Counted from the first letter of the stretch, positions 1 to 4,613 are shown. The stretch is 5,398 bases of DNA from JABIBU01 sp964464685 (GCA_964464685.1 CAYXGV010000059.1:1-5398), one strand, 5' to 3'. A program made the numbers and translations. Notes: generated by a model not told the origin, from the letters alone.

Positions 1-21
1 CTAATAGTGTTTTTATTTTTC

Positions 22-49
22 AGGGGCAACTCGGTTAGAAGTTGCCCCT
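22..49. terminator. Perfect 10-bp hairpin, possible terminator
   Basis: Bases 22-31 (AGGGGCAACT) are perfectly complementary to 40-49 (AGTTGCCCCT), with an 8-nt loop. On the plus strand a modest T-rich tract (TTTCTCT) follows, so it could end a rightward transcript entering from the left. On the minus strand it lies just past the lipoprotein stop codon, but A-rich rather than T-rich sequence follows, so it is not a classical intrinsic terminator for that gene. It may still protect the 3' end of that mRNA. Confidence 0.5.
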
Positions 50-57
50 TTCTCTCC

Positions 58-690
58 CTATTCACCATGTATTACTGGTGGAGTCAATTTGTTTTCGCAA
101 ATTTCCTCCATTTCGGGCAACGGTTCGACTATTGTATCGTAGTCAGAATAGTTATCTCGAATATCAAAAATGTCGTAGCAATCCACTCGTTGCCCAGTGT
201 GTTTGGCGACTTCTCTGATCAGATCATCTAAGTGGTAGTAGACAGGTGGCTGACAGTCAAAGCTATTACCACCAAAAGAACCAAACAGTTCACCGAATTT
301 GTAAATATAGATAGCATGGCCACTCCAAAGCTGGTGTTTGTTACCCATAAATACCGCAATGGGTGGAAATTTGTAATCCTCCAAAAAACGCGCAATGACA
401 AAGACTACTGTCACGCACTTAACAGTGACTTCAATCTCTGGAAAATCTGTTGGGTTCCAGATAACCGCCGGTCCATAGAGTGGGCCATACGGATCCTGAG
501 GAATTTTCAGTACATCCACTACCATCTCTTCCAGATGGTAGAACAACACTGACTCTTCTAAGGAAAAATCTGGCCCATTAGGAATCTCCTCTTCCTGAAG
601 GGTAATCGGGTTGAAGTAAAGATCATCTACAGCACAACCCCCAACCAGGCTGTGCAACAGAACAAAAAGAACAACAGTTGTTTTTTTCAT
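58..690 (-). CDS. Predicted lipoprotein, possible transglutaminase/papain-like domain
   Basis: A 210-residue protein with a lipoprotein signal peptide: basic start MKK, hydrophobic stretch at residues 5-16, then the lipobox VGGC with Cys19 as the acylated residue. It should be anchored at the outer face of the membrane. The ATG at 690 was chosen because GGAGG (701-697) lies 6 nt before it; an upstream in-frame GTG (705) would put this SD inside the gene. The mature part has Cys92 at the head of a hydrophobic helix (residues 92-106), a GHAIYIY strand with His125, and a GGN turn with Asn142. This order of Cys, His and Asn/Asp resembles transglutaminase/papain-like hydrolases, and the PPVYYHLDDL segment after it resembles bacterial members as I recall them. 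The function is inference. The last 40 residues are acidic. The gene has its own promoter and visibly higher GC than the right half of the window. Confidence 0.82.
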   Translation of the reverse strand: MKKTTVVLFVLLHSLVGGCAVDDLYFNPITLQEEEIPNGPDFSLEESVLFYHLEEMVVDVLKIPQDPYGPLYGPAVIWNPTDFPEIEVTVKCVTVVFVIARFLEDYKFPPIAVFMGNKHQLWSGHAIYIYKFGELFGSFGGNSFDCQPPVYYHLDDLIREVAKHTGQRVDCYDIFDIRDNYSDYDTIVEPLPEMEEICENKLTPPVIHGE

Positions 691-696
691 CCCTTG

Positions 697-701
697 CCTC
701 C
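697..701 (-). promoter_or_regulatory. Shine-Dalgarno GGAGG for the lipoprotein gene
   Basis: GGAGG on the minus strand, 6 nt before the ATG at 690. It fixes the start at that ATG and excludes the GTG five codons upstream. It contrasts with the rightward genes, none of which has such a site. Confidence 0.85.
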
Positions 702-734
702 ACACTGATGAGGGTTAAACATACTGATATATGT

Positions 735-763
735 ATTGAAACATATCTAAATAAAGTTGTCAA
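735..763 (-). promoter_or_regulatory. Sigma70-like promoter of the lipoprotein gene
   Basis: A perfect -35 box TTGACA (763-758), a 17-nt spacer, and a -10 box TTCAAT (740-735, 4 of 6 consensus bases) preceded by TGT, which makes it an extended -10. The expected start of transcription is near 728, giving a leader of about 40 nt. The -35 box begins right after the U-run of the terminator at 767-796. Confidence 0.65.
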
Positions 764-766
764 TAA

Positions 767-796
767 AAAACACTCCGTTTTTCAACCGAGTGTTTT
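767..796 (-). terminator. Intrinsic terminator (bidirectional shape)
   Basis: A 9-bp stem, AAAACACTC (767-775) with GAGTGTTTT (788-796), and a 12-nt loop. Read on the minus strand it ends in six T and then ATTGACA, and it would terminate the transcript of the 885-1220 gene. The A/T flanks also allow termination of plus-strand transcription. Confidence 0.75.
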
Positions 797-805
797 ATTA
801 ATTTT

Positions 806-860
806 TCCTCCGCTTTCCGTAATAAATAATTAATTATATACTACGGAATGGGGCGGAGGA
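806..860. repeat. Long imperfect inverted repeat (stem-loop)
   Basis: TCCTCCGC (806-813) pairs with GCGGAGGA (853-860), and TTCCGTA (815-821) pairs with TACGGAA (842-848). The two stems are separated by an internal loop of 1 nt against 4 nt. The 20-nt apical loop is purely A/T apart from one C. It lies in the 3' untranslated region of the 885-1220 gene, just before that gene's terminator. It could be an RNA-stabilising structure, a small structured RNA or a mobile palindromic element; nothing visible decides between these. Confidence 0.6.
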
Positions 861-884
861 TGGGAGAATTTCCCGAGGTGCCCC

Positions 885-1220
885 CTAGTGACAATATCTG
901 GTTTGGGAGGGTGGTGGTGGACAGAAGTTGTCTAGCCGATAGTAACTTTCGGCTTGGGCAATTTCAAAAATGAATTTTAGGTGAGCCTCGCTGGTAGCCT
1001 GGGTGTGGTTGGGGTGTCGGGTAATTCCCAACAACATCTTTTTGATCCAGAGTACACTCTGTCCTCGACGAGCCAAATTGATGGCTTGTTTGGTCAAGCG
1101 AACAATACTTCGGATAAGCCTCTGTTCTTCTTCTGGCGTCAACACATCCCACTTTTCTGGTGGAGCAGGTGCGTATGCCAATCTGTATAAGCTAAGTCCG
1201 GTATCTTCTGAATCACTCAT
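885..1220 (-). CDS. Hypothetical protein, 111 residues
   Basis: I do not recognise this protein. It begins MSDSEDTGLSLYRLAYAP and then appears mostly helical: a segment at residues 28-52 rich in E, R and L (TPEEEQRLIRSIVRL), a second at 53-66, and a third at 77-95. It ends in a Pro-rich, Cys-containing tail (C100, four prolines, C110, H111). No signal peptide or membrane segment is seen, so it is probably cytoplasmic. The ATG at 1220 was chosen because GGAG (1230-1227) lies 6 nt upstream. Longer starts, ATG at 1232 and TTG at 1262, would overlap this SD or sit almost at the predicted transcription start. It has its own promoter (1305-1277) and a downstream terminator, so it is probably a single-gene transcript. 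It being a real gene is supported mainly by this signal set. Confidence 0.7.
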   Translation of the reverse strand: MSDSEDTGLSLYRLAYAPAPPEKWDVLTPEEEQRLIRSIVRLTKQAINLARRGQSVLWIKKMLLGITRHPNHTQATSEAHLKFIFEIAQAESYYRLDNFCPPPPSQTRYCH

Positions 1221-1226
1221 CGTCCT

Positions 1227-1230
1227 CTCC
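1227..1230 (-). promoter_or_regulatory. Shine-Dalgarno GGAG for the 111-residue gene
   Basis: GGAG on the minus strand, 6 nt before the ATG at 1220. It decides the start against the in-frame ATG at 1232, which immediately precedes it. Confidence 0.7.
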
Positions 1231-1276
1231 ATTAATAGGGTTGGTGGGGTTGTAAGGACCAATTCTCTTTACTTAA

Positions 1277-1305
1277 AATATAATACATCTAAATAATAAA
1301 GTCAA
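1277..1305 (-). promoter_or_regulatory. Sigma70-like promoter, leftward
   Basis: A -35 box TTGACT (1305-1300), a 17-nt spacer and a -10 box TATATT (1282-1277). Transcription should start near 1270, about 50 nt before the ATG at 1220. The spacer carries TTATTTAGAT, also found in the spacer of the lipoprotein promoter. The outer base of its -35 box is shared with the rightward promoter. Confidence 0.7.
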
Positions 1306-1333
1306 TGACAGATTTTTAAATTTATGATATAAT
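1305..1333 (+). promoter_or_regulatory. Sigma70-like promoter, rightward, extended -10
   Basis: A -35 box ATGACA (1305-1310, 5 of 6), a 17-nt spacer and a perfect TATAAT (1328-1333) preceded by TGA, an extended -10. Transcription should start near 1340. It is divergent from the leftward promoter and the -35 boxes share base 1305, so the two polymerases should exclude each other. Confidence 0.8.
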
Positions 1334-1337
1334 AATG

Positions 1338-1350
1338 ACCACCAAACTTA
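1338..1350 (+). promoter_or_regulatory. Start-region motif ACCACCAAACTTA (copy 1)
   Basis: This 13-mer begins 4 nt after the -10 box, so it would cover the transcription start and first bases of the mRNA of the 1377-1727 gene. A copy matching at 11 of 13 positions sits at the same distance from the -10 box of the next gene (1847-1859). Its role is unknown. Confidence 0.5.
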
Positions 1351-1376
1351 ATTAATTAAACCTAAATAATTTACTT

Positions 1377-1727
1377 ATGCAAGACATCCAAGAAATCTTT
1401 AATCGTATTCAAGTAGCCAAGAAAAAACAAAAAGATATAAAATCAGCCTACAAAGACGCACTAGCTACATCTTTGGAATATCAAGAACTGACTGAAAAAA
1501 TGAGAACCATGCGAGAAAATAAAAAACGAATAGAACAAGCAACCAGAGAACAATTTTCTGGTGAATTTATAAAATTAGATGATTTAAAAATTGACATTGA
1601 ATCTGATCAAGAAATATTAAATGATGTTGCTTTGAATAAAATAATGAAAGGGGAGTCTATCGCAATAAAAGATGAGTATGATAATGAATATGAACCTTTA
1701 TTTTCAGTGAAGTTTAAGAAGGTTTAG
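1377..1727 (+). CDS. Small charged coiled-coil protein, unknown function
   Basis: 116 residues, very rich in Lys and Glu. Residues 1-60 form a long amphipathic helix with coiled-coil character (IFNRIQVAKKKQKDIKSAY and onward). Residues 65-90 look like a second helix, and the tail at 92-116 looks like a beta-hairpin (ESIAIKDEYDNEYEPLFSV). It has no signal peptide, membrane segment or cysteine, so it is probably cytoplasmic and perhaps oligomeric. Its composition and layout recall small conserved coiled-coil proteins of Patescibacteria, but that is memory and not a search. The ATG lies about 36 nt after the predicted transcription start, with no SD before it; the upstream sequence is A/T only for more than 10 nt. 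A weak terminator follows, so it is probably transcribed alone. Confidence 0.8.
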   Translation: MQDIQEIFNRIQVAKKKQKDIKSAYKDALATSLEYQELTEKMRTMRENKKRIEQATREQFSGEFIKLDDLKIDIESDQEILNDVALNKIMKGESIAIKDEYDNEYEPLFSVKFKKV

Positions 1728-1771
1728 CTAAGTTGGCCAAGTATATTAAGTAACTAGGTTTGCTAAGTTAT
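1727..1771 (+). repeat. Degenerate short repeats of CTAAGTT type
   Basis: CTAAGTT occurs at 1728-1734 and again at 1763-1769. Between them are related words spaced about 9 nt apart (CCAAGTA, TTAAGTA, CTAGGTT). The stretch begins directly at the stop codon of the coiled-coil gene. It looks like the decayed remains of a short tandem repeat. Confidence 0.4.
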
Positions 1772-1802
1772 TAAAATAATATATTGAAGATATAAAAAAC
1801 AC

Positions 1803-1826
1803 GGAAGAAAGTATTTTCTTTTTTTT
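1803..1826 (+). terminator. Weak A/T-rich intrinsic terminator
   Basis: AAGAAA (1805-1810) pairs with TTTCTT (1815-1820) around the loop GTAT, with two possible G-T pairs below it, and runs into eight T (1819-1826). The stem is weak, with one G-C pair, so termination may be partial. It overlaps the region where the -35 contact of the next gene would fall. Confidence 0.4.
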
Positions 1827-1833
1827 GAAACTA

Positions 1834-1842
1834 TGCTACAAT
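1834..1842 (+). promoter_or_regulatory. Extended -10 promoter of the exonuclease-like gene
   Basis: TGC followed by TACAAT (1837-1842). No good -35 box is found at 16-18 nt upstream; the region is the T-run of the preceding terminator. The extended -10 would have to carry most of the recognition. Transcription should start near 1849, about 20 nt before the ATG. Confidence 0.55.
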
Positions 1843-1846
1843 AGGC

Positions 1847-1859
1847 ACCACTAAACTAA
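1847..1859 (+). promoter_or_regulatory. Start-region motif ACCACTAAACTAA (copy 2)
   Basis: Matches the motif at 1338-1350 at 11 of 13 bases, and begins exactly 4 nt after the -10 box as that copy does. It should lie at the very 5' end of the exonuclease-like gene's mRNA. Confidence 0.5.
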
Positions 1860-1868
1860 TAAACATTT

Positions 1869-2456
1869 ATGTCAAAAGAAGTTGTACTCGATATTGAAAC
1901 TATTGGCGATATAAAAGATTTTCAAAATTTAAAAATCACTGTTGTTTCTATTTATGAATATGAAACTGATAAATATAGATCATTTGAAGAACATGAATTG
2001 GGTGAACTTTGGCCAATTTTGGAAAAAGCTGAAAGAACGATTGGTTATAATAGTGAACATTTTGACATGCCAATTTTAAACAAATATTATGCTGGTGATT
2101 TGATGAGTTTTCCTCATCTAGATCTACTAAAAGTTATAAAAGATACCAATGGTAAAAGATATAAATTAAATGATGTTGCCAAAGCTACTTTGGAAAATAC
2201 TTTCAAAAGCGCCGATGGTCTGGAAGCAATAAAATGGTGGCAAGAAGGTAGAAAAGAAGATGTAAAAAAATATTGTGAGCAAGATGTAAAAGTGACCAAA
2301 GAAGTTTACGAATACGGACGAAAAAATCGTATGTTGTATGTACAAAATTTAACTGGAGAATTACAGCCAATTGCTGTTAATTTTGAACCAGCTAAAAATG
2401 TTTTAAATACTAATGGTCAAGTGGGTGGAAGTATTAATTTGACTTTGCCATTTTAG
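1869..2456 (+). CDS. RNase H-fold DEDDy 3'-5' exonuclease-like protein
   Basis: 195 residues with the motifs of the DEDD exonuclease superfamily in order. Exo I is LDIET with Asp8 and Glu10. Exo II is IGYNSEHFDMPIL with Asn61, Phe65 and Asp66. An HLDLL element has Asp85. Exo III is YCEQDV with Tyr135 and Asp139, the Y-x3-D spacing of the DEDDy subclass. The four acidic residues should bind two metal ions and remove nucleotides from DNA or RNA 3' ends. The Exo II context resembles the RNase_H_2/YprB-like group as well as polymerase proofreading domains. There is no polymerase or helicase domain, so it is a stand-alone domain with a 40-residue Asn/Gly-rich tail. The substrate cannot be told from sequence. 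The start has no SD but follows the predicted promoter by about 20 nt. It is the last gene before a strong terminator. Confidence 0.85.
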   Translation: MSKEVVLDIETIGDIKDFQNLKITVVSIYEYETDKYRSFEEHELGELWPILEKAERTIGYNSEHFDMPILNKYYAGDLMSFPHLDLLKVIKDTNGKRYKLNDVAKATLENTFKSADGLEAIKWWQEGRKEDVKKYCEQDVKVTKEVYEYGRKNRMLYVQNLTGELQPIAVNFEPAKNVLNTNGQVGGSINLTLPF

Positions 2457-2462
2457 ATGTGA

Positions 2463-2497
2463 AACATTTGACACGCGACATCTGACATTTGACAAAC
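2463..2497 (+). repeat. Five degenerate heptamers of GACATTT type
   Basis: In 7-nt steps the sequence reads AACATTT, GACACGC, GACATCT, GACATTT, GACAAAC. It starts 7 nt after the stop codon of the exonuclease-like gene and ends at the A-run of the terminator. It resembles the heptanucleotide short tandem repeats known from some bacterial intergenic regions. Confidence 0.55.
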
Positions 2498-2498
2498 A

Positions 2499-2527
2499 AA
2501 AAAATCGATCTCTCTGGTCGATTTTTT
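2499..2527. terminator. Strong bidirectional intrinsic terminator
   Basis: AAAAAATCGATC (2499-2510) pairs with GGTCGATTTTTT (2516-2527), a 12-bp stem with one G-T pair and a 5-nt loop TCTCT. A-runs before and T-runs after make it functional in either direction. It ends the exonuclease-like gene and insulates the Fe-S operon. Confidence 0.85.
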
Positions 2528-2547
2528 AAATAAAAAAATAATTTCAG

Positions 2548-2700
2548 TCCCTCCCCCTGTTAGGGGGAGGTTACGTGTCCGCCGAAGTGGTGGAGGAGGG
2601 GGTGGATGTCAGAGGCAAGCAACTTTCGTTTTTATAAAATCAAAGATATATAGTCTTCGACATGCTACCCCTCCCTAACCCTCCCCTAACAGGGGAGGGG
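2548..2700. repeat. MITE-like composite of inverted C/G-rich hairpins
   Basis: The left unit has CCTCCCCC-TGTTA-GGGGGAGG (2550-2570). The right unit has CCCTCCCC-TAACA-GGGGAGGG (2679-2699), the same hairpin in reverse orientation. Next to the left hairpin is a second one, TCCGCC-GAAGT-GGTGGA (2578-2594), absent from the right unit. The G-rich tail of the left unit (2595-2605) can pair with the C-rich head of the right unit (2665-2675). About 60 nt of mostly A/T-rich sequence lies between. There is no coding capacity. C-rich hairpins of this kind recur in intergenic regions of many Patescibacteria as I remember them. It accounts for most of the 354-nt gap before the Rrf2 gene. Confidence 0.65.
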
Positions 2701-2712
2701 ACACGATTGTAT

Positions 2713-2741
2713 TTGACAACTTTTTTAAAATATTATATCAT
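2713..2741 (+). promoter_or_regulatory. Sigma70-like promoter of the isc operon
   Basis: A perfect TTGACA (2713-2718), a 17-nt spacer and TATCAT (2736-2741, 5 of 6). Transcription should start near 2748, giving a leader of about 63 nt before the regulator gene. No other promoter as good is seen between here and the ferredoxin gene. Confidence 0.8.
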
Positions 2742-2754
2742 ACTATCTGAGTAT
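2740..2754 (+). promoter_or_regulatory. Candidate Rrf2/IscR operator palindrome
   Basis: ATACT-ATCTG-AGTAT is a perfect 5-bp inverted repeat; extended outward to 2735-2759 it matches at 8 of 10 positions per arm. It overlaps the end of the -10 box and the expected transcription start, so a bound dimer would block initiation. Autoregulation is typical of the Rrf2 family. Assignment to this regulator is inference from position. Confidence 0.45.
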
Positions 2755-2762
2755 TATTTATA

Positions 2763-2800
2763 GCCTTTCAAGCCTCTCCGGCATTTTAGGCCTTTCAAGC
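2763..2800 (+). repeat. Direct repeat GCCTTTCAAGC in the isc leader
   Basis: The 11-mer occurs at 2763-2773 and 2790-2800, 27 bp apart, in the untranslated leader just before the regulator ATG. It could be a second regulator site or a chance duplication. An SD is absent between it and the start codon. Confidence 0.5.
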
Positions 2801-2810
2801 ATTAAAAAAT

Positions 2811-3209
2811 ATGCTCCAATTTACCAAAGAAGTTGATTATGGTTTGCAGTTAGTTATTGCCCTGGCCAAAAGCGAACAGGGGGAATTGTTAAGTTTGCGA
2901 ACTTTTTCCAAAGATAGTGGTATTTCTTTTTTATTTTTACAAAGAATAGCTAAAAAATTAAAAGACGCTAATATTATTGAGGCAGTCAAAGGTGCACAGG
3001 GTGGTTATATTCTGAAAAAAAATCCTTTAAAAATTTCTTTGAAAGAAATTGTTGAAGCTTTGGAAGGGGAGTATGCAATTGTTAATTGTTTGCGAAAAAA
3101 ATGTCAGTGTCAGCACGAACAAAATTGTTCATCAGTTAAGATTTTTAAAAAAATAAATGAACAATTAATTAGTTATTTAAACAAAACAATGTTAGCTGAT
3201 TTTATTTAA
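2811..3209 (+). CDS. iscR: Rrf2-family Fe-S-sensing regulator (IscR-like)
   Basis: 132 residues. Residues 1-65 form the winged helix-turn-helix typical of Rrf2 proteins: the start MLQFTKEVDYGLQLVIAL, the recognition region SGISFLFLQRIAKKLKDANII and the wing VKGAQGGYIL. Residues 73-86 (KISLKEIVEALEGE) match the usual linker to the dimerisation helix. Four cysteines follow: Cys93, Cys98, Cys100 and Cys106, with His102. Three of these probably bind a [2Fe-2S] cluster, as the three-Cys site of E. coli IscR does. It should bind DNA as a dimer and repress or adjust the operon according to cluster supply. It is first in the operon, 3 nt before the cysteine desulfurase gene, the classical IscR position. 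The symbol reflects family and context; a CymR- or RirA-like role cannot be fully excluded. No SD precedes the ATG. Confidence 0.88.
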   Translation: MLQFTKEVDYGLQLVIALAKSEQGELLSLRTFSKDSGISFLFLQRIAKKLKDANIIEAVKGAQGGYILKKNPLKISLKEIVEALEGEYAIVNCLRKKCQCQHEQNCSSVKIFKKINEQLISYLNKTMLADFI

Positions 3210-3212
3210 AAT

Positions 3213-4484
3213 ATGTTTCCCCAAAAACCCCAAAATAAAAAACTGGTATATTTAGACCATGCGGCCACTACTTACGTTGATCCAGAAGTAAAAGCCGTTA
3301 TGGAACCTTATTATACAGAAAAATTTGGTAATCCATCTGGCTTGTATAAGATTGGACGAGAAGTAAACGGCGCAATCAATGAAGCACGTAGAAAAATCGC
3401 TGAAATTTTGCATGCTTTACCTGATAATATTATTTTTACCGGTGGTGGAACTGAGTCAGATAATCTGGCTATTTTTGGCATTGCTTACAAACATCAGGAA
3501 AAAGGCAAACATATTATATCTACAAAAGTAGAACACCATGCTGTCTTGCATCCTTTGGAAAAACTTGCTAAACAAGGATTTGAAATTACTTATTTAGATG
3601 TAGATGAATTTGGTCAAATTAATTTAAAACAATTTAAGGATGCTCTACGACCCGATACTATTTTGGTTTCCATCATGTCTGCTAATAATGAAATCGGTAC
3701 AATCTATCCAATTGCTGATGTGGGAAAAGAAATTTTGAAATGGCACAAAGTTAATAATACACCCTATCCATATTTTCATAGTGATGCATGTCAGGCAGCT
3801 GGAGTTTTGGATTTGGATGTTGAAAAACTTCATGTTGATTTGTTGACTATAAATGGCAGTAAAATTTATGGGCCAAAAGGAGTGGGGACTTTGTATAAAA
3901 GAAGAAATGTAAATATTGAGCCTTTAATTTTGGGAGGTGGGCAAGAGATGGGTTTGCGATCTGGTACTGAAAATGTGCCAGCGATTGTCGGGTTAGCCAA
4001 AGCCCTAGAGTTGGTTCAAAAAAACAGAGAAGTTGAAAACAAAAGATTAATTGAACTCAGACAATATTTTTGGGAAGAACTACAAAAAAAAATAAATAAA
4101 ATAAAACTTAATGGACCCCAGTTTCATTCTGCGGATTGCGCCGGGCAGGCCAGTTTGGATAAATTAGAAAGGCTACCCAACAACCTCAATGTGACGTTTT
4201 TAGATATTGAAGGTGAAGCTATGTTATTATATTTGGATGAATATGGAATTGTGTGTTCAACTGGTTCGGCCTGCACTTCCACTTCACTTGACGCTTCTCA
4301 TGTTTTAAGAGCTTGTGGTATGCCCTATGAATATGCCCACGGCAGTTTACGTTTTACAATGGGTAAATGTAATACCAAAAAAGATATTGATTATGTTATG
4401 AAATATTTACCGGGAATAGTAGAGAAGTTGAGAGAGATTTCGCCAGTGAATCTCGTCAATCCCGAAAATACACGAAGTGATTGA
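3213..4484 (+). CDS. iscS: Cysteine desulfurase IscS/NifS
   Basis: A 423-residue PLP enzyme (aminotransferase class V) that takes sulfur from L-cysteine, releasing alanine, and passes it as persulfide to the scaffold. Visible landmarks: YLDHAATT (13-20), GGGTESDNLA (77-86), VEHHAV with His109, NNEIG with Asn159, SDACQAAG with Asp191 and Gln194, PLP-binding Lys217 in NGSKIYGPKG, LRSGTEN (248-254), and the persulfide Cys354 in STGSACTSTS with the mobile loop of group I enzymes. Two features are odd. About 18 extra residues (302-319, containing Cys309) precede RLPNNLN, where most homologues are shorter. The last residues (NPENTRSD) are encoded inside an inverted palindromic repeat that continues past the stop codon. 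It starts 3 nt after the regulator gene, so the two are co-transcribed and probably translationally coupled. Confidence 0.95.
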   Translation: MFPQKPQNKKLVYLDHAATTYVDPEVKAVMEPYYTEKFGNPSGLYKIGREVNGAINEARRKIAEILHALPDNIIFTGGGTESDNLAIFGIAYKHQEKGKHIISTKVEHHAVLHPLEKLAKQGFEITYLDVDEFGQINLKQFKDALRPDTILVSIMSANNEIGTIYPIADVGKEILKWHKVNNTPYPYFHSDACQAAGVLDLDVEKLHVDLLTINGSKIYGPKGVGTLYKRRNVNIEPLILGGGQEMGLRSGTENVPAIVGLAKALELVQKNREVENKRLIELRQYFWEELQKKINKIKLNGPQFHSADCAGQASLDKLERLPNNLNVTFLDIEGEAMLLYLDEYGIVCSTGSACTSTSLDASHVLRACGMPYEYAHGSLRFTMGKCNTKKDIDYVMKYLPGIVEKLREISPVNLVNPENTRSD

Positions 4485-4497
4485 GGGATCTTTCTTA
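4458..4497 (-). repeat. Shortened inverted copy of the isc palindromic repeat
   Basis: AATCCCGAA (4458-4466) and GAGGGATCTTTCTTA (4483-4497) match the reverse complement of the repeat at 5099-5160 with its left flank. The middle is about 17 nt shorter. ATCCC (4459-4463) pairs with GGGAT (4485-4489) around a CAC-GAA-GTG inner hairpin. It encodes the last codons of iscS and spans its stop codon. The form ATCCCGAA...GAGGGATCTTT resembles interspersed palindromes common in several bacterial groups, from memory. Confidence 0.65.
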
Positions 4498-4549
4498 CCT
4501 CCGTCATTTCTAAAATGCAAAGTAATTACATTAAATAAATTCGAGATAG

Positions 4550-4611
4550 GAAAGATCTCTCCTCATTTATTTTCGCTCACGCTCAATAAATTCGTTCGAG
4601 ATAAATTGAAA
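4550..4611 (+). repeat. 62-nt palindromic repeat before iscU (copy 1)
   Basis: 53 of 62 bases match copy 2 (5099-5160) without gaps. The outer stem is ATCTC (4555-4559) with GAGAT (4598-4602). The inner stem is ATTTATT (4565-4571) with AATAAAT (4585-4591), below a loop with CGCTCACG. It ends 2 nt before the iscU ATG, so the leader just upstream of the start is contributed by the repeat. A partial extra arm (AATAAATTCGAGAT) lies at 4534-4547. There is no T-run after the hairpin, so it is not an intrinsic terminator. Confidence 0.8.
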
Positions 4612-4613
4612 TT

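Noticed and set aside
232..552. Plus-strand open frame opposite the lipoprotein gene
   Set aside because: It is antisense to a gene with a signal peptide, SD and promoter, and its own translation shows no domain or start signal.
691..705. GTG start giving the lipoprotein five more residues
   Set aside because: The GGAGG SD lies inside this extension, and the signal peptide pattern begins properly at MKK.
981..1296. Two plus-strand open frames opposite the 111-residue gene
   Set aside because: They overlap each other and the leftward promoter, lack start signals, and have the irregular composition of antisense frames.
1869..2456. Cas or polymerase-linked exonuclease
   Set aside because: It has only the DEDDy domain; there is no polymerase, helicase or cas context, so a stand-alone exonuclease is all that can be supported.
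2463..2497. CRISPR array
   Set aside because: The units are 7 nt and continuous, with no spacers; no cas gene is nearby.
2548..2700. Insertion sequence
   Set aside because: No transposase frame is present; the inverted hairpins fit a short non-coding repeat instead.
4485..4613. Intrinsic terminator between iscS and iscU
   Set aside because: The hairpins here lack a following T-run, and the next genes of the same pathway have no clear promoter of their own.
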